Assembly: GCA_023091665.1 (NCBI GenBank)
Contig: JALJCQ010000034.1
Location: 62,001 to 126,000, forward strand
Source of the DNA: Pythium myriotylum
Taxonomy: Eukaryota > Oomycota > Peronosporomycetes > Pythiales > Pythiaceae
Reading direction: 5' to 3'
DNA: 64,000 nt
The translations under genes and the position numbers were made by a program. Under the pieces are notes generated by a model that saw only the letters and a program-made list of their open reading frames with translations, was not told where the DNA came from and ran no database searches. This document shows, in pieces, positions 52,668 through 64,000 of this stretch. Every line of letters starts with the position of its first letter. Position 1 is the first letter of the stretch.

Positions 52668-53795
52668 TCAGGTGGTCCCGACGTTTCCTGCGTTCGCCTG
52701 CTTGGCCGCACGCTCTTCCATCTCCTTACGCATGCGCTCCTTGGTGCGCTCCTTGAGGTTGCGGAAGAACGCGATGTCATCCTCGTACTCGGCGAGCAGC
52801 TCATGCGTGAGACGGTTCTCGTTCTGCGCATCACGAAGCGAACGACGAAGGTCGCGGAGCACCGTGATGGTTTCTTTGAGGTGCAACGTGTCGCGGTCGC
52901 GCTGATCCATGAGCCGCTGGAACTCGATCATCTGCATCTTGTTGCGCCCGAGGCGGATCGACTCCATGAGCTGGTCCGTGACGATCGTGCGGCAGTTGTT
53001 GCAGAACATGCCGTTCTCGTTGCCGCTGCTCGCCGCGCCCGAGGCGCCGTTGCCGCTGCCGCCAGCCGCTCCGTTGCCCGTCTGCGTCGTGTACGTGTTG
53101 GCGATGCCGCTGAGAATCTCGAGGTCGGACGCCGTCGCGGTCGGAGTCGCGGTCGGCGGCTTGACCAGGTTCGGGTACTGCATGGGCAGCACGGGCACAA
53201 GCGGCGAGGGCGACGTGTCGTAAAAGCCGGCGAGGTCGTTGGCGGCGGCAGCGGCGGCGGCCGCGACCGCGGCGCTGGTGAGCCCGCCCTGGCCGCCGTG
53301 GCCCTGCTGCTGCGCGTGCTGCGGCGGCGAAGGCAGCTTGCGCTTCTTGGCGAGCGAGGCCATGTGGCTTCCGTCGAGCGTGTCGTTCTCGTCCGTGTCG
53401 TCCTCTCCTTCGCCGCCGCTGTGGGTCGGGCCGCCGCCGTGGCCGCCGCCCATGAGGCTGCCGCGCTCCTCGGGCGAGAGCCCGTTGCCCGCCGTGCCGT
53501 CAAACTTGCGGAGCAGCACGATGTAGCCGCTCTTGTTGTCGTTGGCGTTGGGTCCTTTCTTGATGGGGCGGATGCCGCGGCGGTAGCACTCGGCGCGCAG
53601 GTCGTGCGCGCGGTGGCGCTCGTAGGGCTCGAGCAGGCGGCGCGGCTTGCCGTCGGCCGCGGCGCCGGCGGATCCGGCGCCGACGTGGTCGGCGGCGTCG
53701 CTGGAGCTGAGCAGCGAGTCGATGTCGCCGCCGGCGGCGCCGTGCACGTCGACGACGCCGACTTGGAGCTGGTGGAGGCCGGCGTCCATGATCAT
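52668..53795 (-). CDS. SAP-like and coiled-coil protein, probable nuclear role
   Basis: 375 residues from the ATG at 53795 (MIMDAGLHQLQVGVVDV); the frame is open further upstream but without an ATG. Features: a helix-turn-like stretch at about 75-110 (HDLRAECYRRGIRPIKKGP, GYIVLLRKFD) reminiscent of a SAP DNA-binding motif; low-complexity Gly/Ala/His-rich middle with KKRKLPSPP (possible nuclear signal); CNNCR pair near 265; and a C-terminal coiled coil (LRDLRRSLRDAQNENRLTHE to MRKEMEERAAK). No enzyme motif. Related proteins with this layout occur in oomycetes in my recollection, but I cannot name a function. Confidence 0.65.
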   Translation of the reverse strand: MIMDAGLHQLQVGVVDVHGAAGGDIDSLLSSSDAADHVGAGSAGAAADGKPRRLLEPYERHRAHDLRAECYRRGIRPIKKGPNANDNKSGYIVLLRKFDGTAGNGLSPEERGSLMGGGHGGGPTHSGGEGEDDTDENDTLDGSHMASLAKKRKLPSPPQHAQQQGHGGQGGLTSAAVAAAAAAAANDLAGFYDTSPSPLVPVLPMQYPNLVKPPTATPTATASDLEILSGIANTYTTQTGNGAAGGSGNGASGAASSGNENGMFCNNCRTIVTDQLMESIRLGRNKMQMIEFQRLMDQRDRDTLHLKETITVLRDLRRSLRDAQNENRLTHELLAEYEDDIAFFRNLKERTKERMRKEMEERAAKQANAGNVGTT

Positions 53796-54121
53796 GCGCT
53801 CGAGGGCGTCGACGTAGAGAAGCGTAGTCGTCGTGGCAGGCGGGGCGCGGAGACTCGAGCCCTCCACAGCGCGCGTCGAGACTCGTCACACGTCGCAGAG
53901 ACGGCGGCCCACAGAGAGAGAGAGAGAAGAGGAAGAGAACCTCGCCGGGCGTATATGGAGGGGACGCCGCCGTGAACACCAGTGTATGGAACGGTGCATT
54001 CGCCGGCGGGGCGGACGGCGGACAGTACTGTTGACGTCAAAATCCAGGAACACGGCCTACTGTGTCTTTTACAGTAGTTCTTCACTATAGTGACGGATAT
54101 AGTGACCAAGTTGAAGATGCC
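53796..54121. other. Divergent promoter region SAP-like/EF-hand genes
   Basis: 326 bases. It contains a GAGA/CTCT run at about 53912-53930; no gene. Confidence 0.5.
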
Positions 54122-57100
54122 ATGGAGGGGGGATTCCTGGAAAGAACCATGCGAGGCGAGCACGACGACGACGACGACGACGAGGGCGACGACGGCGCGA
54201 GTCTCCACGCGCTCGAGGACGCGCAGCGAGAGATCCACGCGCGGCTGCGCGCCGTCGTGCTCGCGCTGCGCGACGCCGGCGCCGTCACCGACGGATTCGA
54301 CGCCGCGTTCTTTCTGGAGCCGCCGCCGCCGGACCACGCGCCCGGGCTCGTCCACGAGCGGTTCTTCCGGCGCTGCGGCGTGCCGGTCGACGACGAGCTC
54401 TACCAGAAGCTGTGCGAGCAGCGGTTCGACTTCGATCCGCCCGACCGCGTCCGTGTGGAGTGGCGCGTGAACGACTTGGGGCGCGAAAAGTGCCGTGAGC
54501 TCTGGGAGCGCTTCGATGTCGACGGTGACGGCGTCTGGAATTTTGGTGATTTCTGCGAGTACGTCGCGGCTATTGATGAGCGTATGGGCGAGCGAGTGGA
54601 GATGCATATGATTGCCGAAAATGAGCAAGTGTGGCGAATGTACATGAGTGATTCCTTCGAGATTGATGCAAACTACTCACTGACGTTCAACGGGTTCCTA
54701 CGGTATCGAGAGTCTATAGAAGCGCAGTACCCACTCATGCAGGAGCTGCAAGCTCTTGAAGTGAGCCTCGAATGGCGTGTTGTTGAGCAGATGCAGCGTA
54801 TCATGCGACTAGTTGGAGAATACTTTGGTGACGAAGAGGAAATCTCAATCAAGCAAGCCCAGTTCTTGGTTGGTGAGTGCGGCATGCCCGTGACCTACCA
54901 AGACCTTTGGCAGACGCTGCAACGCCAGCGAGTCTTTCACAGATGCCACCGGTATCTTCTTGGGCAAAAGCGAGCACTGCGCTTGTTTGGATACAAGCAA
55001 AGAACCAAGATGCTACTGACCAACCCGGCACTGGAAGAAGACCCAAGAGTGTGTCGAGCCGGGCTACTCTCACTGGTTCTATCGCGCTGGACACCACCAG
55101 ACCAAACGGTCCGCGGCGAAATTCTTGACGCGGGAATATCCGTCAATTACTAATGAAAGCGTTGTCGTGCAGCGATGGCGCAAAATCTTTTTGAAAGGAC
55201 GGCTTGGCACATATTCAGCTCTTCGCAAAGCAAAACGCGTGGTCGGGACCTGCTTTGATTGGATAAGGAAGGCAGCATCCACGGGGCTATTGCGAGCTAG
55301 CTGCTTGCAGTCGTCTCCAGAACGTGAGATCGGCGATTACGTGGTCAAAGTCGAAGTTGGCCCAGGTTTCACGACTCGCTCGATTGCCAACCTCACATAC
55401 TACAGTGACGCCGACTGTGAGTACATCGATTTGGAAGATTTCTTTATTAATGATATGAGCCAACCTACGAAAATTGTAGCGGCTGCCACCCTCCATGAAT
55501 TGAAATACCTCGAGCATGGCGCTGAATGTTTCCTGTACGTGGATTTAGTCTGTCGTGCAAGCACTAAAGGTGAGATTGAGTTCGATAACGTTGCGTTGAT
55601 TCCCGTTTTTCATCTTGAACCGCTGCCGTAGAATCAGAAGCCCAGTCGCTGTGTCAGCGCCTGACATGGTTCGTTGAGCTCTACTTGAAGGATCACTTTG
55701 AGCTCGTTCCATTTTTTTTCAAATGGTTCTTTACTGTCCCTTCCAAGATACAACTTCGAGCGACAGGTAGTGGAGGCGCTGGAGTATCCACGTCAGCAGC
55801 AGGTGCTCCTCCCGTAGTTCGATTTGTGATACTGTTTACTGGGGAAATGGATCTTTATGCCATCATGCAAAGCCTCAAGCTGCCGCCTTCGATGCAGTTT
55901 GACCATTTGGTGCAGCGTCTCTCGATGCGTTGGATGTTCAGCCACACGATTGAAGAAATAGTTACAAGTAAAGGATTGATTAGTGGTTTGCAGTGGTGTT
56001 GCCGCGGCCAGCTTGATGCCCGTTTCAACCGCCTGGCGCTGGGGCAGATTCTGAGGCAGTGTGCAATCAAAATGCACGAGAAAGTCGAGATGGAAAGAGA
56101 GGAACAGGAGTTTATGGTACAGCTGCGTCAATGCCATTTGAAACACCAGGCAAAGTTTGACTTGGACCCGGCCAGAAATCGTGTAGACGAAGATACTAGG
56201 GGTCAACTGCTGAGTAAATGGCTGCATTGGTTGGCGATGGCAGTCAGTTCTTCAAAAGAACTTAGCCTTACATGGTCATACCAAGATCTTCAAGACCTTT
56301 TCGACAGAAACGTCTGGGTCAAGAGTACTCTCTCGGCCACTCAATTCCATCGAATTAACCAAATGCTCTCTACATCAGGCGCGTTTGCGAGCGAATGGAA
56401 GGTACTCAGTGATTCCTTTCGCGCCGAATTTGCGAAATCACGCTTCGTCGTAAGCACAGTCGCATCACACGCTACTGCTGGAGCTGGCGTCTCATCAGCT
56501 GCATTTGGACGAAAGACGGTCTCACGAGTCTCGTCCAGATCCAGCATAGGCTCAAGTGAAGATTGGTTTGTTTCGAGACATCACGATGTTGGGATTGGAC
56601 AGTCAATTGCTGCTTCGTTCCCATTTGCGTCACCGGTGGGAACGCCATCAACGCCAGAAGTGGAATCCGTTCGCAACAGCCCCTTGCGTGCTCCTCCTGT
56701 GCCTGAAACAAGTGAGGCCCACTACAAGGGAGAAGATCCATTGGAGTATGATCTGTTAGAGCTCTATGAAACAGCCATCAAAACTCTACAGTCTCTGCAT
56801 TCGATCCGAGCAGAGGCTGGCACCAGTGGAGTCTCTATAGCGTTCGATGGTTGGAACATCTTCAGTATCTTGCCTCAGGTTGCACCATTATCGGCGCTTC
56901 GCAAGGCAGCTCTCGTTAGAACGAAGAGTTCGATGTCAACGAGCTCGGCATCCGGTTTAACATCACCATCGCTTTCTACCTCAGCGAGTACACCCGCTAC
57001 TGGACTGGGTCGATGATAAGCTCTTGCTGGAAATGAGCAGAGTGTATTTGATGAGATCAGAAAGAATTGTTTTCAACAGAACGAGAGCGAGTGTCGTTGG

Positions 57101-57185
57101 TGCTGCCAAAAGCATGGCGTTCACTCAATGCGATCAGTTTGAGTTCTCACCAGAACATCCGCAGGTGATACGGCGTTGGTACTGA
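54122..57185 (+). CDS. EF-hand protein of unknown function (exon structure partly unresolved)
   Basis: Well-supported coding blocks: 54122-54872 (ATG at 54122, acidic start, EF-hand loop DVDGDGVWNFGD at residues 132-143); 55048-55569 in another frame (VEPGYSHWFYRAGHH, DYVVKVEVGPGF); 55632 to about 56914 after a clear 62-nt GTGAGA...TAG intron (ESEAQSLCQRLTWFVELYLK); and 56985-57185 (RVHPLLDWVDDKLLLEM, ending VIRRWY). Between 54873 and 55047 there may be one 175-nt intron, or a 70-nt intron plus an exon that meets an in-frame TGA at 55017. The intron before 56985 has an unusual GTTAGA donor if it is 70 nt. The product would be roughly 900 residues. No family recognised beyond the EF-hand. Confidence 0.6.
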
Positions 57186-57721
57186 TCTCACCGAAGCTGA
57201 AATGAGACGTCTTCGCTTTCTTCATTTCGCATTCCGCAAACGCACAATGGATCTCTACGTGAGTCACTACGGCACTCGCTTCGCAACATTCGTGGATGGT
57301 CAGTGTAACTATGACAAAGGTTGTATGAGATCATGGGTAGACGCGCGCGCCAAAACGACCCGCAGCGATCTGTTCACGATACAGGATATCACTATCTTCA
57401 TTCCATCCGCCTCACTTTCCTAACCACACAGACCCACGAAGGGGCTTCTCGCCTCTCGGGCGATTCGCCAACTGCCTCGAGACCCGCTGACGGAAATGTT
57501 GGTTGCCAGTCGGCGTCCAACCATCCCAAGACCGCCTCGTCTTTCATGTGGTCCACTTCAATCCACCATCCGTGTTTCAAACTGTCTGTTTGAAACACTT
57601 GGGTACAGAAGTTCAGAAACCCGTGGGTTTCCCGTCGGCAAACGGGTTCTTCCGACACAAACCCGTTTCCCTTCGTCGGGTGCGCCAGCTTCTTCACCCA
57701 CGTCACCAGCGAGGACCGACC
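57186..57721. other. Spacer upstream of the Sec7 gene, with small hairpins
   Basis: 536 bases without a good gene; a 74-codon ORF at 57202-57423 is not convincing. Three short inverted repeats lie within about 100 bases: 57572-57598 (11-bp stem), 57616-57631 (7 bp) and 57640-57668 (8 bp). Confidence 0.5.
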
Positions 57722-60700
57722 ATGGCCGAGCTGGCGGTGCGCTCGGTGCTGCTGAGCGAGATCCAGAGCGTGCTGAGCATCGCGCGGCGGCGCTACGGCT
57801 ACGCGCTCGTGCACCAGGGCAAGAGCGACCAGGTGCGGCTCTCCGCGTGGAAATCGGCCCCCGGACGGCGGCGATCTCGGCCCGCCAAACTGACTCGTCG
57901 GTCGCTGCAGGATGAGCCGCAGGGCGGCATTTTCCACAGCTTCGCGCTGCTGCGCGCGCGGCTGCTGCGCTGCGAGAGTGCGTGTTAACGGGCTTTTACT
58001 GTAGTAGTGGATGAACGACTCATTATGCGTGCGTGTGGACGATAGACCTGAGCGAGCTGAGCCCGAGCACCGTGCTGCGGCCGTTCCTCGACCTCGTGCG
58101 CCACGAACACACGAGCAGCACGCTCACGGGCGCGGCGCTCGAGGCCGTGCAGCACTTCCTCCAGTGCTGGGAGTGGGACGTGAACCCGGCGAGTGTGCCC
58201 GACATGCTGGCCGACATTGTCGACGCGGTCGCGCAGTGCCGCTTCCAGGAGACCAATGCTGAGAGTGACCAGCACGTGCTCATGCTGGTCGTCCACGTGC
58301 TTCAGGCAGTGCTGTTGTGCCCGGCTGCGTCGAAGCTGTCAGACCACGCGATGTGGCAACTCGTGGAAGCTCTCTATGCGCTCAGTCGAGCGAACCGAAA
58401 CGACGTACGTACTCGTCCCTGCGTATTTGTCGGAAATTTCGAGTAGCTGAGTTTGTTATTGGCTTCTCTGTAGCCGCACATCACGCTGTCGCTGCGCGCA
58501 TCGGCCACCAGCGTTCTCAGTCACGCGATCGAATTCATCTTCCAGAGTGCGTCTGTGTACTCTTCGTCGGCAGTCTCGACAGATGCTGGATTTGGCCTCC
58601 CGTGTGCCGTCAAGATCCTCGGTTTTCTTTGCCAGAAACTCCAGCCCCGGGGGTCAACAAACGTCGCTTCCGCGAATGCGCAGCCGACATCAACAGCGCA
58701 TCTCCCGACCAGAAGAGAGGTGCTCCTCTCGTTCACACTGTTACAGGGTGTGTTGACAGCCTGTGATGCGCAGCAGTTTGCACACACACCATCGCTTATG
58801 CTGTTTGTAAAGGACGACCTCTGTGGTGCTCTACTGCGATACGGTCGTCTGGGTGCAAGCTCGGACCTCAAGATCCCGGTTCTCTGCCTGGGAATTATCC
58901 GTCTCTTGTGGACAAAGCTGCGCCCACTGCTCAAGATGCAATTGGAGGCTCTGTTCAATGGCATCTTTTGCCACACGCTCCACTGGACGGCCGCCCACTT
59001 AGACCTTGCTCACCCGATATTCCCGAATAATCTCGACTCCACATCACCCGCCGCATCTTCTTCCCCTCAAGAGAACGGTTCTGGTGGCTTTGTGTATGTG
59101 GATGCTGTGCGCGAAGAGTTCACAGGAGAAATTGTGCCTCTCAACAAGCTCTTCTCCATCTCATTCGAGATTCTCGACTGCCTCGTTGACATTCTCGCGG
59201 AACCAACTCTTCTCCCTGATCTATACGTGAATTACGATTGCGACGGCAATCGGTCTGACCTTACCCATACTCTCTTCGAGCTACTATCACAAGTAGTTGT
59301 GCAAACCCATCATGCCTGCCAAGAAACGAGTGACGAGGTCCATTTCCTTTGGGCGCAAGCTGCTGGCGAGCTTGCCCTAAGAGGACTCTTTAATTCTCTT
59401 TACGTTGTTTATTCGAGGTCTCAAATTACGAAGTCGACCTCGAATCATCAAGTCCCATCCCGAGCGAAAAATGCGGAAGCACTATATACGAAGCGTCAGC
59501 GAAAGAAGTTGTTCCAACATGGCATTCATGAGTTCAATCGAAAGCCACTCTCGGGAATCAAGTATCTCCAGCAAAACGGTTTTTTGCCGACTCCACTTGA
59601 CCCAAAATCTTTGGCCACCTTCCTTCGTTCGCTTCCACCGGGTCTAAACAAAGTTGCGGTGGGCATATACCTTGGTGCTATGGGCAAGGAAGTGAAGGAC
59701 TTCGAGAAATCGGACATTCACGAAGCTGATACAATTGAGTTCCACCGAGAAGTTCTCGAGCACTTCGTCAGATCATTCAATTTCGAGAGTGATTCCATCG
59801 TTGCCGCTCTGCGAATGTTCCTGGCAAGTTTCCGTCTACCTGGTGAGGCCCAGCAGATTGATCGGATCCTCAACACTTTCTCGATCCAGGTGTATGAACA
59901 GTGCAGAGATCGTTTCCTCATGGCGTCGCCAGATGTGGCGTATTTGCTTTCATTCAGTTTGATCATGCTAAACACGGATCTACACAATCCAAATATCCGG
60001 CCAGAGAAGAAGATGAAGCTAGAAGATTTCATGAAGAACAATCGTAACTACGGCGAAGAAGTCTCGAAGAAACGAGACTTACCTGATGATTTCATGACGG
60101 AACTGTACGATGCAATCGCCAAGGAAGAGATCAAGACACGTGAAGATGATAGTAAGCATGGTGAAGTGACCACAGACCGCTGGAAGGATCTCTTGTATCA
60201 GGCGGAAAACGATCCTTCAAGCTCTCGTTTGATTGTCCATCGTTCGAAGACCATTTCTCGGGTGGCTTCTCAAAATGGCAGAAACTCTCCTCGTCGTCAC
60301 TCCTCTCAACCAGAGTCTCCTCGCCGACAAGAATACAAGAACAGAAAAGTGAAATCGACATCAGAGCTTCAGACTCCCTCCTTTGAACTCAACGGTGATG
60401 CGTCACGGTCAAGTAATCATCCCACCAACGGACGAGACGGTGTATTGTTCCACGATGAAAGTGATGGTGGACATGAGTATGATCGCGATATATTTGAGAT
60501 CATGCAGTCTCACCTGAAACGAGCCTTCTCCAGTGTATTCCAGCAGTTTGTGGACGTTGAAAATGGACCTCACGGTGGGTTATCGGAGAAACTCGCAGGT
60601 TCACTGGATGGGCGAAACAATCTGCCAGAAGATTTGTACTTGCCAGACAAGGGTATGCTTCAACTTGCGTGCAATGGTTTCGTCTTGTGTGCAGCAACTG

Positions 60701-63405
60701 CGTCAGCACAAAATCTTCTCGATGATTTCAATGACCTCTTCATCGCTGTTACCAGATTTAGTGGACTTTATCCATCAGACGTGTACCCGACAGCCTACAA
60801 TGGCAAGGCGAACGGTGTGCCTTTGTACTGTAACAACCAAAGTGCCCCGGTAGCTACTGCAGCCATGCTCAAGATTGCAGGTACATGCGGTAAATCTCTC
60901 CAAAAAGATAGCTGGAAGGAGTTCTTCCACGCGATTGCTGCTTTGCGCGAGTTCGGAACCCTCCCAGATCGTCTGCTGCATGGTGCATACGGGTCAAGCG
61001 ATATCTTGCTCACTGCTGACGAAGGTGCCGAACTCCTTGAATTGGTCCGTCTCAATCGAGAGGAGCTTGAGCGCCGTGAAGCGATGCGTCTGAAGGAGGT
61101 GGACAGAACCCAGAGCAGCTCCAGCTTCTTCAGTGGCGTGGCATGGTTGATGTCTGCCCTTGACTCGGGTTCGGCTCCAAGCTTACCTTCTCCCAGCGGG
61201 CCCCGCGGTGTGCAATCAATTTCCAGCAATGGGGAAATCGAACGTCCCCCTCTCTCTCCTGCCGAGTTAGCGGTTGATGCTCGAGATTTGGTCGTGAAGC
61301 CTGACCAGAAGCAAGCTCCCACAGCTGCTTCTCAGCAAACTGCCTTCGGGACGAGCGGCTGGATTCGCCAAACGTTGCAACCTTATCGTGTAGACCATTT
61401 GATCGATGAATTAGCTGCTCTGCCAACGACGTCGCTCTGTGATGTTGTCAAAGCATTGCATGATGAGCTAGTGCAGGCTTTTACCGGAAGTCCCAAGCCT
61501 GCGAAGCGACGTACTTCAACCTTCCCTGGTGCCGGCTTATCTCCAACTCAAGTGGAAGAATCTTCAAGCCGTCCAGCGCCTGGAAATCGCATGCTCAGCC
61601 CTGCTGGATGCGTTTTCTTCGAGCATTTATTGGCGAGAATTATGGCAGCCATCCCTCGTGACTGTCTCATTGAGCGAGTAGACGGCTTGCTGGATTCTCT
61701 CGAGAGCCACTTTCTCAAACTGCCAGCGCTCGTGCGACCTATTCTACTGAAAAACGCTGTTGTAAACGGAATCGGATACGACAACGCTGCGTACACGCTG
61801 GAGAAGGCAATCGAGGGACTATTGTCCCTGGTGTTGAAAGCTCGCAACGAGAAGACTCTTCGCCTCCTCATGAACTTCTTGACAGCTCTTGTGGACATTA
61901 GTGCCGATGATGACGATTTGCTCCGACCGTACTTGACGCTGATTTTTAGTGGTTTCAAGCGAATTGCAGACTCGATAGATCTTCGCAGCGTGAGTTTCGA
62001 CCGGGGTGAGTGGCTGACCGTGTCGAACCTTATCGGCTGGGCGGTAGAACAAGAGCACGCTTCAGTTCACGCGTTTGCTTTCTTGGAGAAGCTGATTGCA
62101 AGCGAAGTGTGGCGAGCTGAGGTTGAGACGACTTTCTCGCTCATGGAGTTGTACACGAAAACTCTGTTATTTGCGCTTCAAAAAGACATTGACCAGACGA
62201 AAGCAGCAACCCTTTCGAGATGGCCTCGCCGTCGCCCACTCGAGCTCTTGACGCACCTCTTTGACCGCCTTCACGAAGTCGACCCTGAAATCGAAGAAGA
62301 AGAGAGACTTCGTCAAATGGGGGGCATGGTACTCGTCTGTCGCCACGCACTTCGCACCACTAGTCTCGCTGACGGTGAGCTAATTGACTGCCAAGTGAAT
62401 GACCGAGCTATCTCATCTCTCGAATTCCTTCGATCGATGACAATCTCATCGCGTAGTCGAGACTCGCTAAGTGGTAGTGCGTGGCTTGAAGTTCTTAGCT
62501 CAGGCCTTCTCGTCATAGGGTCGGAGATTCTCAACCGAAAATCTCGCTTACAGGAGACGAGTCGCCGACGACTGAGTTCTGACGAAGGAGGACTTGCAGG
62601 ACCGTTCCTTTTCTTTGAGAAGAACGTGCCACCAAGTCTCGGCCTCCGCCCACTAGGCAAGGACCCTCGAGAAACCTCTTCGAAGGATAAAACACCAGCC
62701 GTTCGTCGTCGTCGCCCCTCCATCGTAAAGGACCCTCTCGCGCTGCGGCCACACATTCTCATCGTAGAGATGATATCTTGGGTCGCTTGCGAACAACTGG
62801 ACCAGCTCTTGCTTCTACCTCGATTCGCAGCTGTGTGGGATGAGTTGCTCGATCAGTTACTCGCGTTCATCGAGCTCACAAGACCTACGCAACGGAATAA
62901 CCAAGGCGTTCCAAATGAAGAAGTGCTCGCTGCACTAGAACGGCGAAGCATCATGTCGGCCCATGAAGAAATTGTCGAGCATGTCAAGAGCATTATTAGG
63001 CGTTTGACCGTGCTGCTTCATAGCCACGAAAAGAAGAGCAAGGTGAACGGGGTGTCAAACACCGAGTATGGAGGTGCACTTGCGGGTGCTCGCTTCCACG
63101 CACTCATGCATGTCTTGGTCGAGAAGTGCCAGTCAAAGGGAGCGGCTTTCTATGACCAACTATTTCCATCGCAAGAGGACTCAGGTTCTACAGGTGAACG
63201 CACACCACCTCTAGCAGATGAGGAAGAATCCAAACGAGAAGATAGTGGAGAGGAAAGCGTCATCAACGGTCAAAATGTCGAGGCTGGTAGTCCAGACGAA
63301 GGCCAAGACGAAGGACAGAGTGAAGAACGATCTTCGGTCGTGCACGAAGTCGCAACAGAGAAAGGCCCATCTCTCGACGAAGAGGATGATCACGAAGCAT
63401 CCTGA
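57722..63405 (+). CDS. GBF1: Large ARF guanine-nucleotide exchange factor (GBF1/GNOM type)
   Basis: Exons 57722-57832, 57911-57977, 58046-58404 and 58474-63405 (introns 78, 68 and 69 nt) give 1822 residues, close to the family size. The N-terminal dimerisation region is recognisable (LSELSPSTVLRPFLDLVRHE). The Sec7 domain spans about 510-735: KRQRKKLFQHGIHEFNRKP, then FRLPGEAQQIDRI with catalytic glutamate E637, then LSFSLIMLNTDLHNPNI. Downstream homology regions follow, and the tail is acidic. It activates ARF GTPases on Golgi/ER membranes to recruit COPI coats. The first intron is a multiple of three and could be read through, adding an Arg-rich insert; I favour splicing. GBF1 rather than BIG is judged from the N-terminus. 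Confidence 0.93.
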
Positions 63406-63503
63406 AGAAGTATGCATAATGGAATCACACATAGGAATATGGGAGCTGACCAAGCGAGGGCATAGAGTGCACGAGAGGTTTGTAAATATGCGAGTAGAAA
63501 TAT

Positions 63504-63973
63504 CTAGGACTTGGCACCAACACTTTCAGCCACATCTTCGACTTTTGAGTACGCTGCGCGTAGTTTCTCCGAGAAGCACTGCGTGAAGAGCTGAGAGAAC
63601 TTGTCGAGAACGACATCTTTAAGGTTGACATCATTTTGCTCTATGGATAGGTCGCACAGCTTCTCAGTCACCTCCACGAGCACCGCAAGCTATGGACACG
63701 GCGACGTAATACAATGGTAAGCGAAGCATACAACACGGAAGTTTAGTCAACAAGGAATAAGCTTACCTTGTCAGTTACGCGAGTGATGTTTTCCTCAACT
63801 TTCCGCGCGCCGGAAGTTGGGGACAGGGGACGCGTTGACTCGGCAACTCGAAGATCTTCGACTTCAACCGATTGTGAAGTTGGCGATGGTGCGTTCATCT
63901 TCTTCCCAGCAGCCGATGCTCGCTTTTCGAGCACCTGTAATGCCTCGCTGACCCGGTCGTGAAGATGATTCAT
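63504..63973 (-). CDS. Small coiled-coil protein, possibly continuing beyond the window
   Basis: Exons 63973-63767 and 63689-63504 (77-nt intron, GTAAGC...ATAG) give 130 residues from MNHLHDRVSEALQVLEKR to VEDVAESVGAKS. Mostly helical and charged (VLVEVTEKLCDLS, FSQLFTQCFSEKLRAAY). No family recognised. The sequence just upstream (GACTAG before the ATG) could be a splice acceptor, so more exons may lie outside the window. Its stop faces that of the Sec7 gene across 98 bases. Confidence 0.65.
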
Positions 63974-64000
63974 TTTCTTCACACTAGTCGTACACGACGT

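Noticed and set aside
55017..55019. Selenocysteine TGA
   Set aside because: No supporting element seen and a simple intron can remove it; kept only as an item to check.
57202..57423. 74-codon ORF as last exon of the EF-hand gene
   Set aside because: It would need a frameshift; the frame ending at 57185 gives a natural stop.

Overview
This window looks like a piece of an oomycete (Phytophthora/Pythium-type stramenopile) nuclear genome. The signs are elicitin-pattern cysteine domains, CBM1 plus PAN/Apple modules as in oomycete CBEL proteins, an intronless GH81 family, an initiator-like motif close to TCATTYYNCAWTTT near several start codons, eukaryotic housekeeping genes (eL21, FIP1, DPH6, a GBF1-type Sec7 protein), and very short GT-AG introns (about 51-110 nt, one of 174 nt). 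All assignments come from reading the sequence; no database search was run.

Left part (about 1-36.5 kb): a gene-sparse accessory region built around six endo-1,3-beta-glucanase genes of family GH81. Three (A, B, C) lie on the minus strand in a tandem array with a 4481-bp period; the sequence overlaps itself almost perfectly for 5.95 kb. Three (D, E, F) lie on the plus strand. F is the most unusual: a GH81 catalytic domain, then 47 Pro/Thr pentapeptide repeats, then CBM1-PAN-CBM1-PAN-PAN. Among them are a sucrose-transporter-like MFS gene, a broken copy of such a transporter, a hAT/BED-derived ORF, a polytopic membrane protein, and two receptor-like kinases with an elicitin-pattern ectodomain, a transmembrane segment and a TKL-type kinase domain. 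The two kinases face each other about 8 kb apart, have near-identical kinase domains, and carry the same 4-nt duplication that shifts the frame at the APE motif.

Right part (about 37-64 kb): a compact, intron-rich housekeeping region with short spacers and several tail-to-tail pairs. In order: a PLP-homeostasis protein, a PIH1/Kintoun-like dynein assembly factor (minus), ribosomal protein eL21 (minus), FIP1 (plus), DPH6 with two Rid domains (minus), a possible propeller/coiled-coil protein (plus), a small unknown multi-exon gene (plus), a second sucrose-transporter-like MFS gene (minus), a SAP-like/coiled-coil protein (minus), an EF-hand protein (plus), a GBF1/BIG-type ARF-GEF (plus) and a small coiled-coil gene at the right edge (minus).

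Functional reading (inference): secreted glucanases that cut beta-1,3-glucan (own wall, callose or fungal wall), a cellulose-targeted version, and sugar uptake carriers sit together in a region shaped by recent duplication, gene conversion, palindromes and pseudogenisation. The elicitin-kinase pair is the most novel element; both visible copies are disrupted as read.
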